Positions 44,372-59,300 of a stretch of DNA of 64,000 nucleotides are shown here, in pieces. The translations under genes and the position numbers were made by a program. The number at the start of each line of letters is the position of its first letter. Position 1 is the stretch's first letter. This DNA is from Thamnaconus septentrionalis (taxonomy: Eukaryota > Chordata > Actinopteri > Tetraodontiformes > Monacanthidae): assembly GCA_009823395.1 (NCBI GenBank), contig CM020517.1, positions 11,993,501 to 12,057,500 of the forward strand, given 5' to 3'. The notes under the pieces are model-generated. The model ran no database searches, was not told where the DNA came from, and saw nothing but the letters and a program-made list of their open reading frames with translations.

Positions 44372-47300
44372 GTAAGTACCCTGCTCTGGAGACAACAGGT
44401 GAAGTAACAGACTGTAGAATGTTTGATATTTAGCCACAAGTCATGATCAGATTAACACATTTGCTTGAACACACAAAGGAAGAGTGGACAGAAAGTGAAA
44501 GGCTCATATAAAACTAGGGAGCGAGCTAAGGCTGTGGCCAAAAAGTCTACTTGGTTTCTGGAGATAGATGAAGCAGGACAGGTCGTGAAGAGAGATGAAT
44601 TTGTTTTGAATATTTTTAAGCAGATGTATTACACTCCGTGATGTTTATTGATTCTGTGACCAGCTGTTAGCTGAACGTCTCCCTACGGGGGCTGTATTGT
44701 CCTTCCCGCAGTGACCTCTGGCGAGGGCAGCTCCTCCGGCTCTGCAGTTGTAGGGTCAGTCTGCTCCCCTGGGCTCTTTCAGAGCCTCGGGATGGAACAG
44801 CATGTCATTTCCTCCTTGAGCACAGGTCAAGTAGGCAGCCATGTTGACACATCTCCTTTTGCAGTGTGTCTCTCCCCGTTTTAGTCTTTCTGAGAAACGG
44901 CTTTATTTTTTTTGGCTGTGTCATTTGACTTGGTTTAGTCTCCCCGCCTTCAGCAGCGGCTCAGGCGCTGCCCTGTCTCATTAGCTAATTTACAGAGAGG
45001 GTGAGATTACTGGCAGAACTTGTATGCCCCAGTTTTATCATTATTATTATTATTATCAGCTTAGGATTCAATCTACGTGAGACTGGCAGCTGGCCTCAAT
45101 TCTACACTTTTGCCTGCAATGCCCTTAAGGATTATTCCTCTGCTTGGTGAAACTCATAACGTGGCTTGGATGAAGTGGAATTTGTCAAAGGACGATTGAG
45201 CACCCTTTACTTATATAAACATGCCATCTAATTTGTGGCATAGACAGTGTATGACAGAGATCCGTTCAGCAGATCTTAAAGGGATGGTTACCCATAGTTA
45301 GTTACAGTTATAAATACCCAGAGTTGAAATTACACTCATTAACTACTCACTCTCAGAGTAAATTAACACCTAGAGAAAGACACAATATGTCTCTGACAAT
45401 TCTTCCTTTGTAAAACTTCAGAATGGGTTAAATCCATTATACCCAAACCAAAAAGGAGAGTTAATTGGCTGAAATTGAACGTTTGGGCAAACTGTTGGTT
45501 TAATGTCATCTCAAGGGATTTTTTTTTGTCCACTGAAGTCTAGTGTCATAGGTGTATACCAGAAATTCTCACAGTTTCTCTTTCAAGAGATGAAAACCAC
45601 TTTCCCCAAAATAACCATTTTAAAGAACTCAATAGAGAGGTCTGGTTTCCTTGGCAGGGGTGACAAGATTCCCCATACACCTGTGCTCTCTGAGGTCTGG
45701 GCTGACATATCAGAATGCCAAGGCGAAAGAAAGAAAGGAAAAAATAGAGAAAGAATTGAGCCTAAGTGAGGGAAGCGCCATGTTGCTGGCGAGAAAAACA
45801 GAAGTAGCTCACGAAGGAGGAGGTTGAGGAGGAGGTGGAGGTGGAGGCTGGTGATTCGAGCACTGATTTTAGGTTCAGCACAGGTCAGATTCCAAACTGA
45901 AGTGAAGCAGCCTTTGTGTATTTGTATGCTCGCTGTCACTAACACATGCCTCTGTAATGACGAGGCATTGCTTTGTCATGTTTCTCCGAGTCAAACTGAC
46001 TGCGCTCTCTGCATCAGTGAGCGGCGCTGACCTCGTGCCAAACCGTATCACTCCAAAGAATAACTGCAGGGGAGAGAAATCACGGTTTGTTTTCATGCTA
46101 CTTTAGACTCAGGACAGCCTGGCTCCAGCCGCAAACACACACACCTGAGTGCCAATGCAGCAGAGTTTGAATGTGCAACTGAACTAGTGCTTGCACACGT
46201 TTCGTATATTGACAGCGCAGGTTTGGACAGGCAATGTATGTCATGTGTCTGTGCCAGTGCATTTCTACATGTGTTTTACGTGTCGTGTTTGTGTGTGTGT
46301 CGTAAAAATTTTTCTTTGTGGCAGTTTGTTTGTACGTGAGCACATATGTATGTGTCTTTGCGTCCATGTGTTTCAGTGTTTTGTGCGTGTCTGTTTATGT
46401 CTCTTGTTCATTGTTCAAAATATAATGATGTTTTCTATATGAGAAGTGGGCAGTGAAAAAGTTATACTCTGAGATTTGGTCTGTCGTTGCAAAAATGATG
46501 CTCACGATGTTCACGGCAATGCTTTTGCGATATACATATGTATATATCCCCGCTGACTCCAATCTCTCAGAGTATAACTTTGAGGGGATGCGTCAGAAAA
46601 TGTTACTACTCTGCTGTTGAACCTATAAAGACATGCAAAGACTATGAAGCTATCAAGCATTATGCATAAAATGTCATGTTAAAAACGTCGATCCAATCCC
46701 CTTTCTCACTCGCCAGAAATGCTGTAACTCTACTATTTGAGTGACCTTTCAAAATAAAATGGAGTAACAATCTGGGCTCTCGTGAAAAATCTCAACCATT
46801 TGCTTGCAAGATCAGTTTAGCTCTTTTATAATGTGCAAATAAAAAGAGCAATGCTCTCTGGCCCCCTTCCCCCTCCTCTACCCTGGACGCCCCACACTCA
46901 ACCCAACTAGTTTTTTCCTTTTGTTTTTCCTCCCCTTTTTTTTACAATTTGACAATGTCCACCACCTTCCCCAGGGGACAGCAAACACAATTGTCCATCC
47001 TGCATTAGCTCACGCACATGATGCTACCAGTCATCCCCTCCCCCCCCCCCCGATTACAACCTATTCCTTTTTTCATTATAGTTTCTCCTCTACCGTAGAA
47101 TAGTTGTGACATTTATTTTAGAAACCTGAATCCATATGCCTGTTGAATCTCATTATTTCTCCCGATGATACTGGTACAGTATCATAACGTATGCATACGG
47201 ACATTATTTCTCTGATGCAATAAACATGTGCTGTGACCCAGGAGCACTTGATCTACCCTCACACACATGTTTATTACTGGCTGAAGCATGTTTCAAAAGT

Positions 47301-50300
47301 GTCACCTCTGTATTTTCCCGAACCAATTTGGTGTCACTCCCATCCTTGACAGCCCAACTCAAGACAAGGAAATTTCTGTTCTCTTTTTCAAATTCCATGG
47401 CTCATTGGCCTTTTCACATGGTAGCCTCTGACCTTGCTGATTGGACGCCGGCAGCCATCGAGGGACAGTCGTTTTTACACTGTGCCTTTTTGGAGAAGTA
47501 TGGGGTTGCCACTGAAAACATGCCATTTTTTATAGTTTTGCTCCTTGTCACCAGATACGCATGAGATGCAGTGGTCATTGCAGTTCGTGCTCATGGTTTT
47601 TTTTGTGTTCCCAAGTACAAAGGCAGACGATGATGAGACAAATTGAACCTCAACGTCACTCTGAGCAGACAAAGTGGGCAAAAAAAAATAAAATAAAATT
47701 GCCAGCAAATAGTGAGACACTGCATCCTATGTGGGGTTTATCTGGGTTTGTTTTTTTCTATTTACGCTGTCTCTGTAGTGCCATTTCAATGTAATGTGCT
47801 GTTTTTTTGTGTCTTTGTTGTCTCTTTTTTTCCCTTGTTCCCCCCCCCCCCTTACCCTCCCTCCCCTCCCCTCCCTCCCACCCCGGAGCAGCATTCTGTC
47901 CCGCACAGGCAGGAAGGAGAACCAGGAAGCTTCCAATTTGGCCGTGCCCATGACCATGTGTCTTTTTCCTGTGCCATTCCCACTCACCCCATCTCTAAGA
48001 CCACAAGTCAGTTCCATCAACCCTACAGTTACTCGCTCCCTCCTTTACAGCGTTCTGCGCGATGCCCCGTCAGACCGCGGGGGGCAGGGGCAGCAGAGTC
48101 GGGACGCTCAGCTCTCAGAGTACCCCTCTCTGGACTATCAGGGCCTCTATGTGACCCTCGTGACCCTGCTTGACCTGGTGCCCCTGCTGCAGCACGGTCA
48201 GCATGGTGAGTCAAGGCCCAGTTGCACCACTGTTTTGTCATCATCATCCCCGAGCCGTCTGGCAGCTGCATGAAGCCACCGCTGCTTTTTTGGCCTGGTT
48301 TGTAACGGACGGAGAGAAGTCCCGCTGAGGATCTTTGAGGGCTGCATGGGGTGATTGGGAGCACGCTGGATCGATCCCGTCAACTTAATCGCTCATAAGC
48401 CATTGGACACGCCACACATAGGCCTCTTCTTCTGTGTATCATTCTTGACTGCATGTTTGTTGCGTCAAAGTCGGAGAAGGAGTTTCAACCAATGTTGTCA
48501 TGTGCGAGTGTATAAGTTAGAGGAAGAAAAAGCGCGCACGCAGACCAATGTTCTGTACTTACTTCATGTTGTCAAGCAACAGTACATTGAGAAATCATGT
48601 GAGAATGACTTAATTTCACAATGTTCTTCATGGGCTCGAAGCTGCATCACAGTCAGTCTTGTTTCTCATGAATATTTTACCGCTGTTTTAAAAAAAAGCT
48701 CAAAAGCATGAAAGCTCATCTCCTCGACTAGAATGCTCTACTTTTCCCGAGGGCAAACTTAGTTCAGTGGCTTTTATAGAAACCTCACCGCCCTCAGCCA
48801 AACACCACATTCCAAGTGTTCTTTTTTCCCCCCTCCCTCACACTGTTGTAATGTGAAATGGGTGAAGTTTCAAATCATGTTCTGTGGCTGCATACAGTAT
48901 GTGGATACTGTATGTACTGTGTATTGAATGAGTGTCTGTGCATCTCTCTCTTTGTCTCTCTGTGCATTCTCCTTTTCTCCTCAGATCTGGGACAGTCCAT
49001 ATTTTACACTACAACTTGCCTCCTGCCCTTTCTCAGTGATGATATTCTCAGCACTTTGCCCTATACTATGATCTCCACTTTAGCCACATTCCCCCCATTT
49101 CTTCACAAAGACATCATTGAGTACCTGAGCACCTCTTTTCTCCCCATGGCTATACGTGAGTACCCACCCTATCACCTGACAAAACAGGTTTTCCAGGCCT
49201 TATCAACCACACTGTTCACGAACCAAAGACATCATTTAATCCATTTAAACCATACAGAAATCAAACCAGACACTTTCTTTCTTTCTTTGTCTTCCCTATT
49301 CTTGCTGGTCTGCAGTGGGCTCGACCCGGAGGGAAGGAGGGGTCCCAGCCTATGTCAATTTGTCTGCTTCCTCTATGCTTATGATTGCCATGCAGTACAC
49401 CTCAAACCCAGGTAATCTATCACACTGGCTTGGAAGCACAGACGGAAACACTGGCTGCAACTGTAATTAAATCATTGTCTGTTTCCTCCTAGTTTATCAC
49501 TGTCAATTGTTGGAGTGTCTAATGAAGCACAAACAAGAAGTGTGGAAGGTATCGCTCATCATATTTAACCTCTCAGATGTTGTTAGGCATTGAGAAAGCT
49601 ACAATGTCATGATCAGGCTAGCCTCTACTTGAGAAACATAGCGGTGCAGTCGTGGTAGCAGTGGTGGTGGTTTTGCTCAGTGTGACAGTTTAACCTCTGA
49701 ACTAATGAAAAAGCAGTAAATAGGTCATGATGTCTGAGTAAATGGAGTAACACAATTGTAAAAGCAACTAATTATCTCCTCTGTTGATTGTTTTTAATTA
49801 TTGATATTTGGGGGGAAACAAAAATGTTCTATATTACATTTTAAGCAGACTATTCACAAAGATGTATTTTCTTTCTGTAGCTGGAGGTTCCGACGTTATA
49901 ATAAAACATTTAACAATCGTTGCAGGGCATTTTAAAGGAAAGTTAGGAAAAAGGAAAAAGTTATGCATTTACATAAACAGTAAATGCATTATACTTTTTT
50001 ATTTTTTTTATTTTTATTTTTTAAAAACAGCTAATATCATACTGTGTGCAGGATCTTCTGTATGTCATTTCCTATGGCCCGTCCCAAGTAAAGCCCCCAG
50101 CCGTGCAGATGCTGTTTCATTACTGGCCCAACCTGAAGCCCCCAGGAGCCATCAGTGAATACAGGGGGCTGCAGTACACAGGTCAGGATCTCACCACACT
50201 CCCCTCCCCCCATCTGGTGGTTTAGCCCTTCTTAAACTGACTAATGACCTAACCAATCCCACTCACCCATGTTTCTTCATGTCTTCCTTCCGTCCTTGCT

Positions 50301-53300
50301 GCTATTTTTCCTCTCACTTTTTAATTATCTGGACCAGCCTGGAACCCAATCCACTGTCAACACATTGAGTGCCACAATGCCATCAATAAACCTGCCGTCA
50401 AGGTAACGGCTGTCCAAAAGCTTCAGTGATTTATTAGCTCTGTTGTTATGGTTGTTCTGTGCAGTGATTTTAAATGCTTGGACCTGCAAAAAGCAGCGAC
50501 TGAAGCCTACGTTTTATCAAGCATCTTGGCATGTTTGCCTTTGTGAGCCAGGTAAATAAATAAGTGTGTTTCTGAGAAGCTGTTGACAGAGAGCAAAGAT
50601 ATCAGCATTTTTGCCCCCCAACACCCGATCTCTGTTTCCGCTGCTTCTGCTCTGCTTTGCCAGCTCTGTCTGCATTTACTCAACAGTGTTCAAAAGTGAC
50701 AAACAGAAAAAGAACAGCAATGCAGACTTTCAATTACCAGGAGCAGGGAGGGGGGCAGGGCTTTGGAGAGGGGCCTTAATTGGGAGCGATGACCCTGAGC
50801 AGCCCTTGAGAGCAGGGTGGCACCGAGTGTGCACAGTAAATTACACCTCACCATCTGAACACCGAGGCAGTGAAGACGGAGGTGCAGCATGGGGCCGAGC
50901 ACAGGTTGCAGTAGAATGGAGTGCAGCATATGGGTGCAGCCAACCGCACACAGGTGGTTATATATGGAGGTATCTATTGATGTATTGGACAAGCTCTCTT
51001 TATCTGACGACTGGAAAATATTGACAAAGGGGAAACGAAGAAGCTACACTTAACGTCATTAGATAGACTTCCAACTACTATGTAAATATGATTTGAGAAC
51101 ACTGAAACTACACAATATTACTTCAAAGCTGTACAGAATTAAGGAAAAAGGCCAAGGTTTGGCAAAACAAAGCTTATAGAGCTTTTAAGCTGTCAGTCTT
51201 AAAAAATATATTGACTATCTACCTGTAAATTAGACCAAGAGGGCTTGAAACATGGATTATAGAAATAAAACATTTCCATTATGTATAAGATTTGGTTATA
51301 TGCTCATGAATAAATAATGCATTGGTGTTGGTTTGATATTAAAGATAAAATACATAACAAAATACAATAAACAATAGCAAAAAAAAAAAATCTAAAGTAA
51401 ATATATGCTGGCTCTCATTCATTGCCAAAGAGTTGATTCTAAACAGAGGTATTAACATTGGCTCAACTTGTGTTTCAAAACTAATTGTATTAATGCCATG
51501 GTTCCATGATTCACAATCATCTAAAAGCCCTGTGTGTAGGATTTAGCAGCATCTTATAATAAGAAAGCATATTGCAAACATTATTAATGTTAATCCCTGT
51601 TTTTTGTTGTCCCAACTAATCTCACATCTGTCCTATATGAGCTGCAAATAATCATCATAAAACCTCTGGGCCTATTGTTTTAAATGTGGTGGAACAATAT
51701 AAGTGCCACCTCACAAGCGGATGCAATCTTTTTGTACATCTAAGCTTAGAATATGTGAATGAAAACACAACTGTTATTAGTAATCGCGGCTTTATCACTG
51801 TAAAAACACATGTGTATTTTTCTGTTCCCTGTCATTTAGCTGAACAGCAAAAAAGAAACACATTAATCTCCTCTTTTGCATGAAAATGGAACATGAAAGA
51901 ATCAGCAAGTTCACTTTTTAATACCAGTCCCAGTTTCTTACAGAGCTTCTCTTGCCTTACAGATGTGTATTGACCCCACCCTTTCTGTTGCACTGGGAGA
52001 CAAGCCCCCTCCTCTTTATATATGTGAAGAGTGCAGCCAGAGGATAGCAGGGTAAGCACTGGTTTCCTCCTTTCTCCTCCCACCGGATCCTCCCTACCGC
52101 CATCAATAAGTTGCTGTTCTAATCATGCATCCCCCTCTGGTCCACCTCATTATTCTGCACTTTAAACCACAGGAGAAATACATCACTATGGTTACACAAT
52201 TCCCCAGCGCCTGTAATGAGATCATCATCACAAAGCCATGCCGCCACTTGTTTCTCTTTTCTCCAGAGTACAGTTTTTGTTATAATTACATGGCTGTGAC
52301 ACTGTTGTTTTCCCTTTACAGTCAAGAATAAGTAATGTCCCTGCAGTGTGGAACAAAGCTAAGACTGATGTGCGCGTGTGCAAGTCAGCGTGTGCGTAAA
52401 TCAATCTTCGTCTAAACATTTCTCTTGCCTTTTCAGAGACCATGCTGAATGGCTCGTCGATGTTCTCCTGCCTCAAGGTAAGGAGTGTTTGACCTCCTTC
52501 CAGTCTGTCTCCCATGGGATGTCTTTACAGTAAAGTGCCTGTAAAAAAATAAATAAATTCTGAATCACCTATAAAACACACTGCAGTTTTAGACACTACA
52601 TGTCACCAGGTTCAATTGATCAGCTTTTCCATGTTAATTTTACCTGAAAAAAAAGCATTTTAACTTATGCTGTGTTTTAAGAGCCATAATGCAAGTCAGT
52701 TTGCAGTCTGAACACTATTTGCATGTGACTTTCATTGCAGCAGAGATATCTGCAATTTGTCAAAAGAAGGTAAGCCATTGTAAAACACATTAATATCACT
52801 GTTACTATGCAAGTTGCCCAGAATAAGTATTTGTCCCATTGCATTATGTTATGATCATAATCATAATATCTCAGGCATCCAGTGTTTCTTCATATGGAAG
52901 ACAAATTACATTTTTAATGAAATCTTGCCACAGCCAAATTAAACCAGTATTACTGTAATGCAGTTAAAGCTGACACTTAATGAATTACTTTTTTTGCTTC
53001 TGAACCACAGCAAGATATTTTTCCGCATGTACCAGATTTTTTTCCCCCACCCATTCAAACACTGGAGCAGTGAGTTAAGACTAAAACCTATTTAAATGAA
53101 CCTGCTGAGGCGTTGATGTTTGTTCGCTGCTATTGGACGCTGTGCTGAGGGCAAGAGCTCCCCCGCTGGTTTCCGGGGAGGTGCTGGATCTCAGGTATTC
53201 TGAGCAGCTGCCTGCTATTGTCTGGATGGAGACAGCTGGCCTACATCCTGGTTTGTCCATCACTTCATAACAGATCTCAGCGTCTGATCAGCCCTCATCA

Positions 53301-56300
53301 CACTCCCTTTAAAACTCCCACTTAAGCGTTTGCACCACGTCTGTCATCATCATCATCCTTATTATGTAAGACTTTCCTCTTAGGATGAAAATAGCAACCT
53401 ATAAATACAACTGGATACCCGATTTAGAGCATACTGTAAATGTCAACAGCATTGGTAAAATCAGGACAGTGTTTTTTTTATTATTATTATTATCATCGTT
53501 GTTAAAAGCTGTATGGCTGATGGGAGAACTCTCCAGCAGAGGACAGATATGTTAATTTGATAGGGAACACTCCATCCCCCTAATGGCACAAGATTAGAGG
53601 CTGATCAGATTAGAATGCCTCTCTTGTGCCATGCTTTTTATTTTTAGAAACCTGAGACACCACGGGGAAACATAAAGACTTTTTAAACTAGTGCAGCTAC
53701 GGACAGAAAAACGTCTCTCTACACATACGAATGTAAGAGGGTTGAGAGTCCGCCGTGTTCCCAGCATGGTTATATATTTTCCTGGTCATTGCCGGGAACA
53801 CAAACCATAAAAACCTCTCATGCCCATTTCCCTGTCTTCTTTCGGCGTGATAGAACTGTAGTTCCCATGTAAGGCGGGCGGTGGTCACCTGCTTCTCCGC
53901 TGGCTGCTGTGGACGTCATGGCAACCGGCCAGTCCGCTACTGCAAGCGTTGCCATGTCAACCACCACAGCAGCGAGGTGGGGGCTGCGGCGGAGACCCAT
54001 CTGTACCAGACCTCGCCTCCTCCCATCAACACCCGCGAGTGTGGAGCCGAGGAGCTGGTGTGCACGGTGGAGGCTGTGATAAGGTGCACTGCGCAACAAT
54101 TAAACCCTTCAATTACACATGCATTATTAAAAGTCGATGCGATCAATCTAGACGTGTACGTTTTCATTCTTCCCTGCTGTTCCCTTCCCTCTCTCCTCCC
54201 CTCCTCAGTCTTTTAAAGGAAGCAGAAATTCACGCCGAGCAGCGTGAGTTTGAGCTGAACAGGCGCCGTCAGATGGGCCTCTCCTCCTCCCACCACTCCC
54301 TCGACAACATTGAGTTTGATAACAAGGAGGACGACCAGCATGACCAGCGGCTCCTCAGTCAGTTTGGCATCTGGTTCCTGGTGGGTAATCACCGGCGTTG
54401 ACCGCGTCTGACGGGAGATAAGACTGTGCATGTGTGTGCGCAGTCTTATCTCTGTTGAATCCACGCTCGCCTCATTGATTAGGACCTCGTCCTCTTTCCG
54501 TGCAGGTGAGCCTGTGCACGCCCAACGAGAACACGCCCACGGAGAGTCTGGCGCGGCTGGTTAGCATGGTCTTCCAGTGGTTTCACTCCACCGCCTACAT
54601 GATGGACGACGAGGTGGGAAGTCTGGTGGAAAAGCTAAAGCCTCAGTTTGTGACCAAGTGGCTGAAGACGGTGTGCGACGTGCGCTTTGACGTCATGGTC
54701 ATGTGCTTGCTGCCCAAACCCGTCGAGTTTGCCAGGGTAAGGCAGGCACTTGCGCGTCAAAGAGGAAATATGAACTCAAAGCTTCTTAAAGCTCCAGCAG
54801 AAAGCAATTTCAACCCGTTTTTAAGTGTAAACCAACCACCTTTTAGTAATGATGAAACCAGGAAGTGACTGACGCCAGCAGCCCACAAAACTCCTGGAAG
54901 GGGATTAATTTAGCTGCTAAGCTAAGAGGAAAGTTGCGGAGGCTAAATTAAAATCAGTGTTGATTTAACAATTAAAAAAATTACTGTCACACCACTCTAT
55001 GATTCAGGTTAAACAATGAATCATACAGTGGATTGCCACATGGTGGCCATGTGTGGTTTATTTTAGCTTTGGTACCGATATGAGCCCTGAGCAGTTGCAA
55101 CCTGGCTGAACTTACAGTAGTGTAAAATTGAGTTGGCCGATTTAAAAGCAATAGATTGTCCTGACAGGTTTTGCCTCTTCCTTTACAAATGCGCTCTTTA
55201 CTAAATTAATATGCAAGATTAATCAATATGATTGGGAAAACATTCCATCTGCTGTGCCACATTTAATGCAAGTAAAGATTTTAGGAACAAAAAGAACAAA
55301 ATCATAATAAAAAGCGGCACACATGAAACTTTGCAGAAACAGTGCCCACTTACCTTAATGCACGCATGTCACATTAGCTGTGTCTTTTAAATGACATGCT
55401 CTTGCCTAACCTCTCCTGGTTGAGTTCAAACTGAGCCAGGTCATTCACACATTTTTCCCCAGGTGGGAGGATACTGGGACAAATCATGTAGCACAGTTAC
55501 CCAGCTGAAGGAGGGCCTGAACCGGATCCTCTGTCTCATACCCTACAATGTCATCAGTCAACCGCTGTGGGAGTGTTTCATGCCTGAATGGCTGGAGGCC
55601 ATCCGCACAGAGGTTCCCGACCACCAGCTGAAAGAGTTCCGGGAAGTGCTCAGGTACAGTCACTGCCTCAAAATGCTTGTTAATCAGTCACTAGAATGGG
55701 AAATGGATGTTTTTCAGTATTAATGCAAAGATAAGTATTTATTTACAAAGGTATAAAATTATCTTAAATATCAAACAACACCTATATTGTCCAGGAAGTG
55801 AACTATGGCAACTTATTTAAAAAACATCACCCATCAAAACTCACAGATTTGACAAAAGTGTCAGGCCAACTTGACTTCCACAGCTACAATAAGTGCATTT
55901 GATATCTGCAGCATCATATTTTTTATTTTAAGAAAATGGTTGTTAATTTCAGTGCAGCTTTAAAGCAGTTTGACGGCAGTTGTGTATTTTTAGCCATGAA
56001 AGCATTAAAGATAAATGACTTCCTGGTGTAAAAAAGGGGAGCTTAGTTTTGAGCCTCCATCTGCTGAGTTTGATCAGCCAAAGAGAGAGTAGTTTGACTT
56101 AAAACATCTCTCAAGTAGTCTATAATGCATGATGCAACAACAACAAAAAAAATCTCACTCTTAAAGCAGAGGGTGTATTTTGGGCTGACGTTTGTGTCAT
56201 CAGTTAAAAGCAAAACAAATGTCGATTGGTCGTCAATTAGCAAATGCTAACTTGTTTTCACTGCACAAACAGTAACTCCAAAAATAAGCCGGAAAAAAGA

Positions 56301-59300
56301 CTGTTTCTCTCCTGTTTGCTGAAGAATTAAATAAATTAGTTTTTACTTCAATCTGATCAAAAATAAATTCCATTTATTTCTTCAAAAGTAGAAGAGCTGT
56401 TGAGCTGTAAGTAACTAGACTTGATTCTTGGTTATTCATCTCCTCAACAATTGTTCATGGCATAATTTCTTGGAGTAACTATTAAATGATAACATTTTGC
56501 CATTATAAGTAACATCACAAAAAGAAAAGGTGTAAATGTTGCATTTCATGTAATTTTCATCTCTTTCTCACAGTAAGATGTTTGACATCGAGCTTTGCCC
56601 GCTGCCCTTCTCCATGGAGGAAATGTTTGGCTTCATTAGCTGCAGGTTCTCGGGCTACCCAGCCTCTGTTCAAGAGCAGGCTTTGCTGTGGCTGCATGTA
56701 AGTGCACATGCACGTGCACGCTCACACATACACACATGCACACACACACACACACACGGACAGAGACTCATTTTCTTGTGTCCAGTTGGTATCCTGTGGT
56801 TCTGTCCACGGTGAGTGTGAAGTGAACAGGTTGTCGCAGAGTGTGAGAGTCTGGGCAGGGGCCCGTGCAGAACATGGATCTGAGTCACAGAGAAACACCA
56901 AGAGAGAGAGAGATAGGAGGGATTTTGTCTTTCAACCCATATGCAGTCGCAGCTTGCAGCCCTGTGAACATGGATCAGTTTCAAGTTTTCTGACACAACC
57001 ACGATCAAGCGGTAACGGGACTCGTTTGATCACATTTGAATAATGCGGAGAAGTGAAAAACTTTGCCACAGCATTCCGATGTTAAAAGTTAACAGTGTTC
57101 TTATCTGACTGACTATGCAAAATTAAACCACATATAACAACATAGTAGACAGTCCACTTTCCACTCTCAGTTCAATTTGACTCCTAAGGTGTCTGTGTAT
57201 CTTTTATGAACCTAGGTTCTATCAGAACTGGACATTGTGGTTCCTCTTCAGCTGCTGATTGGGATGTTCTCTGATGGAGTCAACTCCCTGAAGGAGCTGG
57301 CCAATCAGAGGAAGGCACGGGCATCGGATCTATCTGGCAACACGGGGCCTCGCAGGGTAAGAGAGAAAGAGAGAGGGAGAGAGACAGTGAGACAGTGTTT
57401 TTTTTTTTTAAGATGAGTGAATTTATTTATTTTTTTAAGTTTACAAGAAATATGCAATTTTTTGTATTAATGCCAAATTACCTCACATGATGTTTTCTGC
57501 TGTGTAATGGAGCCATATTTCAGCAGAGGAAGTGCACATTTCTTTGCTCTTCCCGCCTCCATTCACAGGCATGTACTGTATGTTGCCATAGTAACTGCAA
57601 GAGCCTAAATATAGCTCCTGTAAAGGGCTTAATTGAACTTGACTGTGATGCCGAGCCATCACTGAAATTTATGCTCGCGCAATACTGAACACATTTTCCG
57701 GGAGGGAAATATTGATAATGCAAAAAAATACATTTTCAACGTGTAAAAGCCCACATCCTTAACTTGTGGTTGAAAATCTTTTGATCTGCAGGTGAGCGTG
57801 GTGTCAGATCCAGGTCGCCGGGGCCAACACAACACCCTCAGCCCTTTCCCCAGCCCCTTCAGGAGCCCGTTCCGCAGCCCCCTGCGCTGCAGCCCCTTTA
57901 AAAACCTTGGCCACGCCACGGGCCACTGCGCTCTCGACCTGGACTGTGAGGATGACGATATGAACCTCGGCTGCTTCATCCTCATGTTTGATCTCATCCT
58001 GAAGCAGGTAACCTGACTACCTGCGTCAGCGGTGGTTAAAGAAGTTGCAATCATATTGATAAAAATGCTTGTCGTTCTCACTGCTGATAAAAATTTTACA
58101 ATGCAGTCTTTTTTTACGAGCAAGAAGAAGAATAAAGTTTATTATCCCACGATGGGGAAGTAGCAGTTACCCAGCAGCATATGAAATACACACAGAAGCA
58201 CACAGACAGAATTACAGAGAGTAAAAAATAATATACTTTGAACAATTATAATCGGATAAAATACAAATATTTACTGTGCTGTGCGTCAGTGTCTGAGGTA
58301 GTGGTGTAATTATTGGGTTGCTATTGTATAAACTCTGTCTTTTCTCGTAGTTAAAAAGTCAAAAAGTCCTGCTATTATATCAAAGTAAAATAGTATTGTA
58401 AAAGTGGCACACGGGGTGCAAACATGGCAAAGTGAGCGTCGCCTGGCTCCGCCTCTAGTCTTCCTGCCTTCACGGCTCCCTCTGCCGTGTCCCCCAGATG
58501 GAGCTTCAGGATGACGGCGTGATGCTGGGGCTCGACAGCAGCCTCGGGAAAGACATTGTGGGCATCATCAACAACGTCTTCCAGGCCCCGTGGGGCGGCT
58601 CGCACACCTGCCAGAAGGATGAGAAGGCCCTGGAATGTAGCCTGTGCCAATCCAGTATCCTGTGCTACCAGCTGGGCTGCGAGCTCCTGGAGAGACTGAC
58701 CCCCCGGGAGGAAATACGCCTTGTGGTGAGAGATAAATATTTATGTGGTAAACGCACAAACAGCCGGCCTGCGTGAGTGAAGGTGCAGGTTTGAGGGAGA
58801 GAAAAAAATTGATCAAAAGCAATACTGTGCATGTAGTTGGAAGATACACGTGAAATGCGCTATGACTCAGACATGTTGAAAACGGTTGTGTTCGATCTGC
58901 AGGAGCCGACCGACAGTTTGGAGGAGACGCTGCTCCTGTCCCAGCCAGATTTCTCTCTCGGGGCGGAGAATGGAAGCGAGGAAGCAGGCAACCCGAGTGG
59001 ACCACACACTGACAACCCCATTAACCATTCCCCTGATAATGCACGTGCGTATCCCCTTTGTACACAGTGTTTTCCAATAGCAGTTGTGTATCTGTCGCCC
59101 CAGAACTAATGATAATCCTTTCAACGATTAGCATCCGGAGATTCCCGATTGGAACGTAAATGAGAACTTTGTTTTTTGAGAAAAAGTGTATGTTGTTCTA
59201 GGTAATATGGTTGTCACATATTGCTAAGCAAAGTGATCATTTAAATATAACACAGAGGTTGGACTGGTACTTCTTTGGTGTCTGTTTTTGTCTTTCTATT

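Noticed and set aside
48858..49415. 185-codon open frame
   Set aside because: It is unc79 exon 4 with intron read-through on both sides. The true exon is 48985-49155, and downstream exon 5 is in another frame.
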